Shown here: positions 17,540 to 25,403 of the stretch, piece by piece
Layout: every line of letters begins with the position of its first letter
Position numbering within the stretch: the first letter of the stretch is position 1
Source of the DNA: Hymenobacter algoricola
GTDB lineage: Bacteria; Bacteroidota; Bacteroidia; Cytophagales; Hymenobacteraceae
Direction of reading: 5' to 3'
DNA: 64,000 nucleotides
Assembly: GCF_039539525.1 (NCBI RefSeq)
Contig: NZ_BAABDH010000021.1
Location: forward strand, 103,420 to 167,419
Notes under the pieces: model-generated
What the model was told of the DNA's origin: nothing
The model's database searches: none
Seen by the model: only the letters and a program-made list of their open reading frames with translations
Translations under genes and position numbers: made by a program

Positions 17540-18361
17540 ATGAGCACTCCCACCATTCTCGATAAAATCATTGCCCACAAGCGCCGCGAGGTAGCCGAGC
17601 GCCAGAGCCTGGTGCCGGCCAAGCTGCTGGAGCGCAGCCTGAGCTTCGGCAGCCAGCCGCTGAGTTTGTGCCATTACCTCCAGCGTGAGGATCTGAGCGG
17701 CATCATCGCCGAGTTCAAGCGCAAGTCGCCGAGCAAAGGGATGATTAATGCCCACGCCCCGGTGGAGCGCACCACGCTGGGCTACATGCAGGCCGGCGCC
17801 TCGGCCCTGTCGGTGCTGACGGACACCGAGTTTTTCGGCGGCAAGAATGAGGACCTGGTCATTGCCCGGCGGTTCAACTTCTGCCCGATTCTGCGCAAGG
17901 ACTTCGTCATCGACGAATACCAGATTCTGGAGGCCAAGAGCATCGGCGCCGACGCCGTGCTGCTGATTGCGGCGGTACTTTCGGGGGAGGAAGTGCTGCG
18001 CCTGGGCCGGCTGGCCAAAAGCCTGGGCCTGGAAGTGCTGCTCGAAATCCACGATGCCCAGGAGCTGGAAAACACCCTGCACCCCGACGCCGTCAGCCTG
18101 GTGGGCGTGAACAACCGCAACCTGCACGACTTCAGCGTGCGCCTCGACACCTCCGGGGAGCTGGCCCAGCGTATTCCGGCCGAGTACGTGAAGGTGACGG
18201 AAAGCGGCCTGACCACCGCCGCCGACATTGAGGCGCTGCGGGCCGTGGGCTACCGGGGCTTCCTGATCGGGGAAACCTTCATGCGTCACAGCCGCCCCGA
18301 AAAAGCCTGCGCCGCCCTGGTGCAGCAGCTGCGCACCACCGAAGCCGTAACGCTGTTGTAG
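17540..18361 (+). CDS. trpC: Indole-3-glycerol phosphate synthase
   Basis: Converts CdRP to indole-3-glycerol phosphate by ring closure. 273 residues. Start MSTPTILDKIIAHKRREV; the open frame extends upstream into trpD without a plausible start. TIM-barrel motifs: IIAEFKRKSPSKG (catalytic Glu/Lys), SVLTDTEFFGG, ILRKDFVIDEYQI, LVGVNNRNLHDF, TESGLTT, GFLIGETFM. Not fused to trpF, unlike the enteric version. Confidence 0.96.
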   Translation: MSTPTILDKIIAHKRREVAERQSLVPAKLLERSLSFGSQPLSLCHYLQREDLSGIIAEFKRKSPSKGMINAHAPVERTTLGYMQAGASALSVLTDTEFFGGKNEDLVIARRFNFCPILRKDFVIDEYQILEAKSIGADAVLLIAAVLSGEEVLRLGRLAKSLGLEVLLEIHDAQELENTLHPDAVSLVGVNNRNLHDFSVRLDTSGELAQRIPAEYVKVTESGLTTAADIEALRAVGYRGFLIGETFMRHSRPEKACAALVQQLRTTEAVTLL

Positions 18362-18385
18362 TTAGCCCCACCGCCTGCCGACCCC

Positions 18386-19090
18386 ATGGAATCCACGTCC
18401 CCTGCCGCTCCTTCCGAATCTACTGCCCCCGGCCTGCGCCTGAAAGTGTGCGGGATGAAGTACGCCGCCAATATCGCGGAAGTGGCGGCGCTGAAGCCGG
18501 ACTTTATGGGCTTCATCTTCCACGCCGGCTCGGCGCGCTACGTGGGCCAGGAGCTGGACGCGGCGCTGCTGCGGCGGCTGCCCGCCGGGCTGCGCACCGT
18601 GGGCGTGTTTGTGGATGCCGACACCGAGTACGTGCTGGCGCAGGTGCGCCGCTACGGCCTCGACCTAGCGCAGCTGCACGGCCACGAGCCGCCCGCCCAG
18701 TGCGCCGCGCTGCAGGCGGCGGGCGTGGCCGTCATCAAAGCCTTTGCCGTGGGCAGCTCGTTCGATCAGCGTGCGCTGGAACCCTACGTGCCGTACTGCT
18801 CCTACTTTCTGTTTGACACCAAAGGCCCCCAGCCCGGCGGCAACGGCACGGCCTTCGACTGGCGCCTGCTGCGCGACTACCACCTGCCGGTGCCCTACCT
18901 GCTGGCCGGCGGGCTCGAGCTGGCCAATGCCCCGGAGCTGCTGCGCCTGCCGCTGCCCGGCCTGCTCGGCCTCGACCTGAACAGCCGGTTTGAAACCGCC
19001 CCGGCCCGCAAGGATGCCGGGCAGCTGGAGCAGATGTTCGGGCTGGTCCGCCGGCCGCATTCCGCCGCCGTCAGTCCCGCGGCCCGTTAA
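18386..19090 (+). CDS. trpF: Phosphoribosylanthranilate isomerase
   Basis: Isomerises phosphoribosylanthranilate to CdRP. 234 residues. KVCGMKYAANIAEVA carries the catalytic Cys; the later motifs GVFVDAD, QLHGHEPP, FLFDTKGPQPGGNGTAFDW and LAGGLELANAP match the family, with the catalytic Asp in FDTKG. It has about 12 extra residues before the core. Start is 24 nt after trpC. Confidence 0.94.
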   Translation: MESTSPAAPSESTAPGLRLKVCGMKYAANIAEVAALKPDFMGFIFHAGSARYVGQELDAALLRRLPAGLRTVGVFVDADTEYVLAQVRRYGLDLAQLHGHEPPAQCAALQAAGVAVIKAFAVGSSFDQRALEPYVPYCSYFLFDTKGPQPGGNGTAFDWRLLRDYHLPVPYLLAGGLELANAPELLRLPLPGLLGLDLNSRFETAPARKDAGQLEQMFGLVRRPHSAAVSPAAR

Positions 19091-19123
19091 GCACCCTTTT
19101 CTTTCTTCTGAAAAACTCTTTTT

Positions 19124-20335
19124 ATGGCTTCTCTAACCAGCACTTCCGCCTCTTACGCCCCCAACGCCCGCGGCTACTACGGCGAGTTCGGCGGCGCCTT
19201 CATTCCCGAAATGCTCTACCCCAACGTGGAGCAGCTGCGGGACAGCTACCTCCAGATTCTGGCCGACCCGGACTTTCAGCGGGAGTACCAGCAACTGCTG
19301 CGCGACTACGTCGGGCGGCCCACGCCGCTGTTTGAGGCCAAGCGACTGTCGGCCAAGTACAACACGCGCATCTACCTGAAGCGTGAGGACCTCTGTCACA
19401 CCGGGGCCCACAAGGTCAACAACACTGTAGGGCAGATTCTGCTGGCCCGCCGCCTGGGTAAGACGCGCATCATTGCCGAAACCGGCGCCGGCCAGCACGG
19501 TGTGGCCACGGCCACCGTCTGCGCCCTGATGGGCATGGAGTGCATCGTGTACATGGGCTCGGTGGATATGGAGCGGCAGCGCCCGAACGTGGAGCGCATG
19601 CGCCTGCTGGGCGCCGAAGTGCGCCCCGCCACCAGCGGCAGCCAGACCCTGAAGGACGCCACCAACGAGGCCATCCGCGACTGGATCAGCAACCCCGTCG
19701 ATACCCACTACATCATCGGCTCGGTGGTGGGCCCGCACCCGTACCCCGATCTGGTGGCGCGCCTGCAGTCCATCATCAGCGAGGAGATGCGCAAGCAGCT
19801 GCTGGAAAAAACCGGCTCCGAGCTGCCCGACTACGTGGTGGCCTGCGTGGGCGGCGGCTCCAACGCCGCCGGCGCGTTCTACCACTTCCTCGACGAGCCC
19901 TCGGTGCAGCTGGTAGCCGTGGAAGCGGCCGGCCACGGCATCGACTCGGGCCATTCGGCGGCTACTTCGGTACTGGGCAAGCCCGGCATCATCCACGGCG
20001 CCCGCACCCTGCTGATGCAGGACGAGGACGGCCAGATTACGGAGCCCTACTCGCTGTCGGCGGGCCTCGACTACCCCGGCATCGGACCGCTGCACGCCTT
20101 TTTGGGGTCTTCGGGCCGGGCGCGGTTTATCAGCATCGAAGACGAGCCGGCGCTGCGGGCCGTAGCCGAGTGCAGCCGCCTCGAAGGTATCATTCCGGCC
20201 CTGGAAACCGCCCACGCCCTGGCGGCCCTGGGCCAGCTGGGCGCCGGCCCCGACGAGGTGGTCGTCATCAACCTCTCCGGCCGCGGCGACAAGGACCTGG
20301 ATACCTACATGAAGTACGCCGATAAGATTAAGTAA
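19124..20335 (+). CDS. trpB: Tryptophan synthase beta subunit
   Basis: PLP enzyme joining indole and serine to give Trp. 403 residues, usual length. GYYGEFGGAFIPEML at the N-terminus, PLP Lys97 in CHTGAHKVNN, then ETGAGQHGVATATV, CVGGGSNAAG (phosphate binding), GLDYPGIGP and LSGRGDKD. Belongs to the TrpB1 type that works with the TrpA encoded next in the operon. Confidence 0.97.
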   Translation: MASLTSTSASYAPNARGYYGEFGGAFIPEMLYPNVEQLRDSYLQILADPDFQREYQQLLRDYVGRPTPLFEAKRLSAKYNTRIYLKREDLCHTGAHKVNNTVGQILLARRLGKTRIIAETGAGQHGVATATVCALMGMECIVYMGSVDMERQRPNVERMRLLGAEVRPATSGSQTLKDATNEAIRDWISNPVDTHYIIGSVVGPHPYPDLVARLQSIISEEMRKQLLEKTGSELPDYVVACVGGGSNAAGAFYHFLDEPSVQLVAVEAAGHGIDSGHSAATSVLGKPGIIHGARTLLMQDEDGQITEPYSLSAGLDYPGIGPLHAFLGSSGRARFISIEDEPALRAVAECSRLEGIIPALETAHALAALGQLGAGPDEVVVINLSGRGDKDLDTYMKYADKIK

Positions 20336-20343
20336 GACTGAAA

Positions 20344-20446
20344 TCTGTCATTCTGAGCCTGCGAAGGACCTTATTGCCTGAAAACGAGTCGCAACAACGG
20401 CTTGGGCTTATCCCATAAGGCTTTTCGCAAGCGCAGGATAACAGAC
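20344..20446. repeat. REP-like fold-back between trpB and trpA
   Basis: TCTGTCATTCTGAGCCTGCG near 20344 is answered by CGCAAGCGCAGGATAACAGA near 20426, forming a long imperfect hairpin. Member of the GTCATnCnGAGC family seen at several sites in this window. Confidence 0.7.
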
Positions 20447-20457
20447 AAGAAAAAGAT

Positions 20458-21240
20458 ATGAACAACCGAATCCACGAAGCTTTCGACCGAAAAAAGAAAG
20501 GTCTGCTCAACGTCTACTTTACCGCCGGCTACCCCACGCTCGACGCCACCGTGCCCGTATTGCAGGCCCTGTCCGCCGCCGGAGCCGACCTGATCGAAAT
20601 CGGCATGCCGTTTTCTGACCCGCTGGCCGACGGCCCCGTGATTCAGCAAAGCAGCACCGCCGCGCTGGCCAACGGCATGAATATGCGGGTGCTGTTCCAC
20701 CAGCTGCAGGGTATCCGGGAGTCGGTGCCCGACACGCCGATTCTGCTGATGGGCTACCTGAACCCGGTGATGCAGTTCGGCGTCGAAAACTTCTGCCGCG
20801 AAGCCGCGGCCGTGGGTGTCGACGGCGTGATTCTGCCCGACCTGCCGCTGGACGACTACGTGGCTGAGTACCAGGAAATCTTCCGGCGCCACAACCTGCG
20901 CCCGGTGTTCCTCATTACGCCCCAGACCGCCCCGGCGCGCATCCGCCGCATCGACGAGCTGACGGACTCGTTTCTGTACCTGGTTTCGGGCCCCGGCACC
21001 ACGGGTGGGGCCAACACTCAGGCCGAAGGCGTGCAGGATGCCTACTTCCAGCGCATCGAAGACATGCAGCTGCGCAACCCCCGCCTCATCGGCTTCGGTA
21101 TCGGCGACAAAGCTTCATTTCAGCACGCCTGCCAGTATGCCGAAGGCGCTATCATCGGGTCGGCCTTCATCCGGGCGCTGGAGGGAGCCGCGGATGCCCC
21201 GGCCGCCGCTACCCGCTTCGTGCAGTCAGTGCTGGCCTAA
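20458..21240 (+). CDS. trpA: Tryptophan synthase alpha subunit
   Basis: Cleaves indole-3-glycerol phosphate to indole, which is channelled to TrpB. 260 residues. FTAGYPTLDAT, IEIGMPFSDPLADGPVIQ (catalytic Glu), LMGYLNPVMQFG, GVILPDLPLDDY (catalytic Asp) and VSGPGTTGG all match. Last trp gene. An 18-bp tandem duplication runs over its stop codon (21227-21262). Confidence 0.97.
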   Translation: MNNRIHEAFDRKKKGLLNVYFTAGYPTLDATVPVLQALSAAGADLIEIGMPFSDPLADGPVIQQSSTAALANGMNMRVLFHQLQGIRESVPDTPILLMGYLNPVMQFGVENFCREAAAVGVDGVILPDLPLDDYVAEYQEIFRRHNLRPVFLITPQTAPARIRRIDELTDSFLYLVSGPGTTGGANTQAEGVQDAYFQRIEDMQLRNPRLIGFGIGDKASFQHACQYAEGAIIGSAFIRALEGAADAPAAATRFVQSVLA

Positions 21241-21262
21241 TGTTCAGTGCTGGCCTAATGTT
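21227..21262. repeat. 18-bp tandem duplication at the trpA stop
   Basis: CAGTGCTGGCCTAATGTT occurs twice head-to-tail (21227-21244 and 21245-21262). The first copy contains the trpA stop codon, so the protein is unchanged. Confidence 0.95.
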
Positions 21263-21270
21263 TAAAAGAC

Positions 21271-21365
21271 CGTCATGCTGAGCGCAGCCGAAGCAGCTCG
21301 CGTGGTGTCGTCTGATGACTAATCCTACATCAGCGCGCGAGATGCTTCGGCAAGCTCAGCATGAC
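21271..21365. repeat. REP-like palindrome between trpA and DAHP synthase
   Basis: CGTCATGCTGAGCGCAGCCG pairs with the TTCGGCAAGCTCAGCATGAC region at the far end; inner parts CAGCTCGCG and CGCGCGAG also pair. Same family as the elements at 50966 and 56373. Confidence 0.85.
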
Positions 21366-21387
21366 AAACGAATTTTCTCTTCCTAGC

Positions 21388-22401
21388 ATGATCATCCAAC
21401 TCGAACCCACCATCTCCGAAGCCGCCAAGGCGGATATCCTGGCCCGTATTCAGGACCTCAAGTATAAAGCCACCGAAGTCACCACCCAGCGCGCCCACTA
21501 CCTGGTGGCCATTGGCAAAGCTGACATCGACCTGCGCACCATCGGCCAGCTGCCCGGCATCCTCGACATTCACCGCGTGTCGGACGACTACAAGCTGGTG
21601 AGCCGCAAGTGGCGGGTTCGTCCCACGGTGCTCGACCTCGGCGACGGGGTGCTCATCGGCGAGGGCAGCCTCACGCTGGCCGCCGGGCCGTGCAGCATCG
21701 AGAGCGAAAAGCAGATGGAGCTGATCATGCAGCACCTGGTCGACAACGACGTGCGCATCATGCGCGGGGGCGTGTTCAAGCCCCGCTCGTCGCCCTACGC
21801 ATTTCGCGGGCTGGGCATGGAGGGCCTGAAGGATTTCCACCGCATGGCCCGGGCCCGCGGCATTAAAATCGTGACCGAGGTGATGCAGGTGTCGCAGGTG
21901 GAGGAGATGCACGACTACGTGGACGTGTTTCAGGTGGGCGCCCGCAACACCCAGAACTTCAACCTGCTCGACGCGCTGGGCGGCGTAGACAAGCCGGTAA
22001 TGATCAAGCGCGGCATCTCGGGCACCATCGAGGAGCTGCTCTCGTCGGCGGAGTACGTGTTTTCGGGCGGCAACGAGAAGCTGATTCTCTGCGAGCGGGG
22101 CATCCGGACGTTCGAAACGGCCTCGCGCAATACCCTGGACCTGAACGCGGTGCCCATTCTGAAGGAGAAAACCCACCTGCCCGTCATCGTGGACCCCTCG
22201 CACGGCATCGGCATCCGCGAGTACGTATCGACCATGGCCCTGGCCGGCGTGATGGCCGGCGCCGACGGCATCATCTACGAAGCCCACGAGAAGCCCGAAG
22301 AAGCGGCTTCCGATGGGGCCCAGACCCTGAACTTCGCGGAGTCGGCGCGGCTGATCCGCAACCTGCGCAAAGTGTACGCCCTGCGCGAGGAGCTGGAATA
22401 G
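21388..22401 (+). CDS. aroF: 3-deoxy-7-phosphoheptulonate (DAHP) synthase, type I beta
   Basis: First enzyme of the shikimate pathway: condenses PEP and erythrose-4-phosphate. 337 residues. Start MIIQLEPTIS is chosen over the ATG at 21361, which lies in the preceding repeat. An N-terminal ferredoxin-like domain (about 1-70) is typical of the beta subtype and often carries feedback control. The barrel shows GPCSIES, RGGVFKPRSSPYAF, QVGARNTQNF, KRGISGT, CERGIRTFE, DPSHGIG. It follows the trp operon on the same strand and would feed it. The C-terminus has no chorismate mutase domain. Confidence 0.95.
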   Translation: MIIQLEPTISEAAKADILARIQDLKYKATEVTTQRAHYLVAIGKADIDLRTIGQLPGILDIHRVSDDYKLVSRKWRVRPTVLDLGDGVLIGEGSLTLAAGPCSIESEKQMELIMQHLVDNDVRIMRGGVFKPRSSPYAFRGLGMEGLKDFHRMARARGIKIVTEVMQVSQVEEMHDYVDVFQVGARNTQNFNLLDALGGVDKPVMIKRGISGTIEELLSSAEYVFSGGNEKLILCERGIRTFETASRNTLDLNAVPILKEKTHLPVIVDPSHGIGIREYVSTMALAGVMAGADGIIYEAHEKPEEAASDGAQTLNFAESARLIRNLRKVYALREELE

Positions 22402-22509
22402 CCTGGTTTTTCGTTTATGGGACTACGTTTTTTTGGGCTGTCATCCTGCACGGCGCGAAGCCTAGTGAAGGACCTTCCTCCTGTAAACGCTGATGCCAGT
22501 GAAACCAGC

Positions 22510-22542
22510 AAAGCCCTTTACCCCACCACGGTAAGGGGCTTT
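22510..22542. terminator. Hairpin after DAHP synthase, inside a REP-like region
   Basis: AAAGCCCTTTACC pairs with GGTAAGGGGCTTT (one mismatch) and is flanked by REP-like ends (TGTCATCCTG at about 22439; CTCAGGATGACC at about 22599). The T-run is short, so termination strength is uncertain. Confidence 0.5.
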
Positions 22543-22651
22543 GTGCTTCGAAAAAGCTTGCCTATTTGCCACCGCAATGCCCCAGGCTCTGCTCCGCTCA
22601 GGATGACCGATGCAGACGGGAAATCAACCTAACCCAGCCACTACCTACAGC

Positions 22652-23983
22652 ATGGGCTTCGACTTCAACCTGTACAGTGGCTTGCTGCTGCCGTTTTTCG
22701 TGCAGGGGCTGGTGGTGAGCGGGGTACTCTGGGCACGGCGGGGGCGGGAAGCGGCGGCGGCCGACGGCTGGCTGGCCCTGCTGCTGCTGCTGTTCGCGGG
22801 GCGGCTGGCCCAGTGGATGCTGGGCTTCGGCGGCTGGTATGATTCGCACGATGCCCGCACCACGTTCATGTTTTACTGGCCCTTCAGCAACTGGCTGGCG
22901 GTGGGGCCGGCACTCTATTTCTACTTTCGCAGCCTCACCAACCAGGACTTCCGCTTCGGCCGGCCGCACTGGCGCCATTTCGCTCCGGCCCTGGTATACG
23001 TGGGCCTGCGGCTGCTGCTGTTCGTCTACGATATCGGCTGGTGGTATGGGCTGCGGGGCCGGCCGCTACCCGCGCATTTCGGCACGAAAGGCCCGCTGCT
23101 GGCCTGGATTGATACTCAGCCCATCGGCTACTGGCTCGATGTGCTGGGCTACGTGCTGGTGCTGGCCTACGCCGTGCGCACCCTGCGCGAGTACCGCGCC
23201 TACGCCCGCTACCTCAACGACAACTTCTCCGATACCGACCAGATCCGGTTCCGGTGGCTGCGCAACGTGCTGGTGGCCGTGCTGGCGGGCACCGGCGTCA
23301 CGCTGGCCTTTGGCCTGATCAGCAGCTTCGTCAGCCCCCTGAGCTACTACGAAGAATGGTACGACTACCTGTTCACGGGCCTGCTGATCTATTACCTGAG
23401 CATTGCCGGTCTGCTCACCGGCCACCGCCTCGCCGGCCTGCGTTTTCAGCCCGCCCCCGCAGCGCCAGATTTCACCCCCGCAGCTCCGGCCTTCCCGGAT
23501 CCGGCCGCAATTTCTACGGCTTTGCCAACGTCGCTGCTGGTCCCAACTCCCTCCTGCGAAACCAGGGTAACGGCGGCATCCGCTGCCACGGTCGAAGTAC
23601 AACTGACTATTCCGGCCGCAGTGGCCCAGCCAGAAGCCGATGCCGAGCTGACGCGCTGGACCACGCGCCTACTGCGCCACCTCGAAGCCGAGCGCCCCTA
23701 CCTTGCGCCCGAGCTGACCCTGGGTGAGCTGGCCGCCCAGCTGCGCACCAACACGTCCTGGCTTTCCCGCGTCATCAACGCCGGCTGCGGGCAGAATTTC
23801 AACGACTTCATCAACGAGTACCGGGTGCGGGAAGCCGAGCAGCGGCTGCGGGACCCGAAATTCCGGCACTACACCCTGCTGGCGGTGGCGCTGGAAGCGG
23901 GTTTCAACTCGAAGTCCACCTTCAACCGGGTATTCAAAAAGCTGCGGGGCATTACCCCCGGCGCGGCCGGGCGCGAAGGGTAG
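22652..23983 (+). CDS. Membrane-anchored AraC-family transcriptional regulator
   Basis: A 443-residue protein with about seven hydrophobic helices in residues 1-260, a proline/alanine-rich linker (about 265-330), and an AraC-type DNA-binding domain at the C-terminus (TLGELAAQLRTNTSWLSRVIN, then FNDFINEYRVREAEQRL and ALEAGFNSKSTFNRVFKK). Such regulators sense an unknown signal in the membrane and are common in Bacteroidota. An in-frame ATG at 22610 would add 14 residues; 22652 starts at the hydrophobic part. Target genes are unknown; the small exported protein downstream is a candidate. Confidence 0.88.
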   Translation: MGFDFNLYSGLLLPFFVQGLVVSGVLWARRGREAAAADGWLALLLLLFAGRLAQWMLGFGGWYDSHDARTTFMFYWPFSNWLAVGPALYFYFRSLTNQDFRFGRPHWRHFAPALVYVGLRLLLFVYDIGWWYGLRGRPLPAHFGTKGPLLAWIDTQPIGYWLDVLGYVLVLAYAVRTLREYRAYARYLNDNFSDTDQIRFRWLRNVLVAVLAGTGVTLAFGLISSFVSPLSYYEEWYDYLFTGLLIYYLSIAGLLTGHRLAGLRFQPAPAAPDFTPAAPAFPDPAAISTALPTSLLVPTPSCETRVTAASAATVEVQLTIPAAVAQPEADAELTRWTTRLLRHLEAERPYLAPELTLGELAAQLRTNTSWLSRVINAGCGQNFNDFINEYRVREAEQRLRDPKFRHYTLLAVALEAGFNSKSTFNRVFKKLRGITPGAAGREG

Positions 23984-24095
23984 GGGCGCAGGTGCCAAAC
24001 TATGTATTGGGACGTCCCAGGCTGTAAATCGGGGCGTTTCAGGGGACAGGGGGCCGTTTCTTTGGGACATCGTTCCACTTCAACCCCTTGCTGAC

Positions 24096-24485
24096 ATGCG
24101 TACTTCATCCTCCTTCCGTCCCGTATTTCTGCTCCTGACGCTCGTCGCCGTATTCGTAGCAGCCACTGCCTGCTGGGCCGGCATCCGCTCCGGCCTCGTT
24201 ATCGAGCCGGGCAAGCAGTTCGTGCTCGGCGGCGGGCAGCCTGGCAGCTTCAAGGTAGAAGCGCACAACGTGGGCAAGGTGTCCGTCGAAATCAAGGAGC
24301 GGCCCCGGGACGGCGGCATCTTCGGCAAAACTACGCTGGCGCCCGGGGCCCGGGGCACGCTGCGCTTCATGGCCGGCTCCACGGCGGTGCTGCTGAACCC
24401 CTCGACGCAACAGGTAAAAGTAGATTTGAAAATCTCCGGCGACACCCGGCTGAGCATGGGCTACGAACCCAACGGCCAGCTGTAG
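24096..24485 (+). CDS. Small exported protein of unknown function
   Basis: 129 residues with an N-terminal hydrophobic segment (PVFLLLTLVAVFVAATAC). The Cys could be a weak lipobox, but the preceding residues do not fit well. The mature part is beta-rich (QFVLGGGQPGSFKVEAHNVG, LRFMAGSTAVLLNPSTQQVK) and reads like an anchored beta-sandwich, with no family I can name. It follows the AraC-like gene by about 110 nt. The open frame extends upstream inside that gene, but only the ATG at 24096 gives an export signal. Confidence 0.65.
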   Translation: MRTSSSFRPVFLLLTLVAVFVAATACWAGIRSGLVIEPGKQFVLGGGQPGSFKVEAHNVGKVSVEIKERPRDGGIFGKTTLAPGARGTLRFMAGSTAVLLNPSTQQVKVDLKISGDTRLSMGYEPNGQL

Positions 24486-24504
24486 TTCCTAGGCCCTGCC
24501 CGAG

Positions 24505-25063
24505 ATGAAAAAGCTCCTGTCTGGTGCCCGCCCGCCGTCCTCGCGCCGGGCCGATGGGGCTCTGCTGCTGCTTTTGCCAACAGCGGGCGTGGCCCCGGCC
24601 CAGACCAATGCCGCTGCCCGCTGCCGTCATCATGCAGGAGCTGAAGGCCGCCGTGCAGCCGTGGCGTGGCTCCCTGACCTACCTCGACTACGGTAGCCAA
24701 CGCCTGGTGACGCTGCCCACGCAGCTGAACGGGATGCAGTCGGCGCCGCGGGAGCTGGTGCTCGATTTTATCTGCCAGGAAGCGGAAGGCGGGCAGGTGA
24801 AAGGCCACGACAAGCTCCGCTTTCCGCCGACGGCCGCCAAATCGTCTGGGATGGCACGCCCATGCAGGTGATAAGCAAAACCCGGCTGCCGGACCAGACC
24901 CTGCAAAGTAGTGCTGGCAGGGCCGGGACGCGCCGACGGTAAAACTTGTCTGTTGCGGCGTACCGTGTCGCTTGGCCCCCGGCTTTTTTCCGCGGCCAAG
25001 GAAGTGAAGCACGCGGCAGCTCCGGCGTTTATCGTCCGGAATATGTACCGCTTTCAGCCTTGA
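24505..25063 (+). pseudogene. Frameshifted remnant of a small exported protein
   Basis: Protein-like sequence continues across several frames. It starts MKKLLSGARPPSS with a hydrophobic stretch ALLLLLPTAGVAPAQ (frame of 24505). It moves to AVIMQELKAAVQPWRGSLTY...KGHDKLRF (frame of 24524), then GRQIVWDGTPMQVISKTRL from about 24829, then a final segment ending IVRNMYRFQP before TGA at 25061-25063. At least three frame changes are needed to join about 180 residues. It is either a decayed paralogue-type neighbour of the preceding small gene or sequence error. No family recognised. Confidence 0.55.
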
Positions 25064-25219
25064 AGATCCTGCCCTGCGTAATGGCGGCTTTTTAACGGGC
25101 CAGGCGTTTGCGTAGGGACTTCGTTCTGAAAACGTGTTAGTTACCCTCTTGCTGAGCCCTGGTTAGCTACGGATCGAAAAATATACCGGGTCGGGACACA
25201 ACTTATCTTAATGCTTTTC

Positions 25220-25227
25220 TATATTTG
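25220..25227 (+). promoter_or_regulatory. Promoter -7 box of the phhA leader
   Basis: TATATTTG matches TAnnTTTG exactly; no clear TTG is seen at the -33 distance. Transcription would begin near 25234, upstream of the leader frame and the attenuator-like hairpins. Confidence 0.5.
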
Positions 25228-25235
25228 CCCCTGTC

Positions 25236-25325
25236 ATGATGAACCAGTCCGCGAAACGCTTCTGCCTAACCAATATTCGTCCCGTGCGGGACGAAGTCGG
25301 GCGGCGTTGCCATTCCGGAAAGTAA
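25236..25325 (+). CDS. Possible 29-codon leader frame before phhA
   Basis: Starts MMNQSAKRFCLTNIRP and ends HSGK. It begins right after the predicted start of transcription and runs through the first hairpin (25276-25295). It has only one Phe codon (25260-25262) and no run of regulatory codons, so a leader-peptide role is not as clear as for trp. It may simply be chance. Confidence 0.3.
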   Translation: MMNQSAKRFCLTNIRPVRDEVGRRCHSGK

Positions 25326-25392
25326 GTAGTCATGCTACCCAAACTCTGAAATCACACGAAAGCCCGACTCCTTCCAGGAGCCGGGCTTTTTT
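25276..25392 (+). promoter_or_regulatory. Attenuator-like RNA switch upstream of phhA
   Basis: Three competing pairings are visible. Hairpin one: TTCGTCCCG (25276-25284) with CGGGACGAA (25287-25295). Terminator: GCCCG-A-CTCC (25362-25371) with GGAG-C-CGGGC (25377-25386), then six T ending 12 nt before the phhA ATG. Antiterminator: AGTCGGGC (25295-25302) is an exact 8-nt complement of GCCCGACT (25362-25369), the terminator's own 5' arm. Since no promoter fits between the T-run and the start codon, phhA transcription has to pass this terminator. Confidence 0.65.
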
Positions 25393-25403
25393 ATGCCTCT
25401 GCC

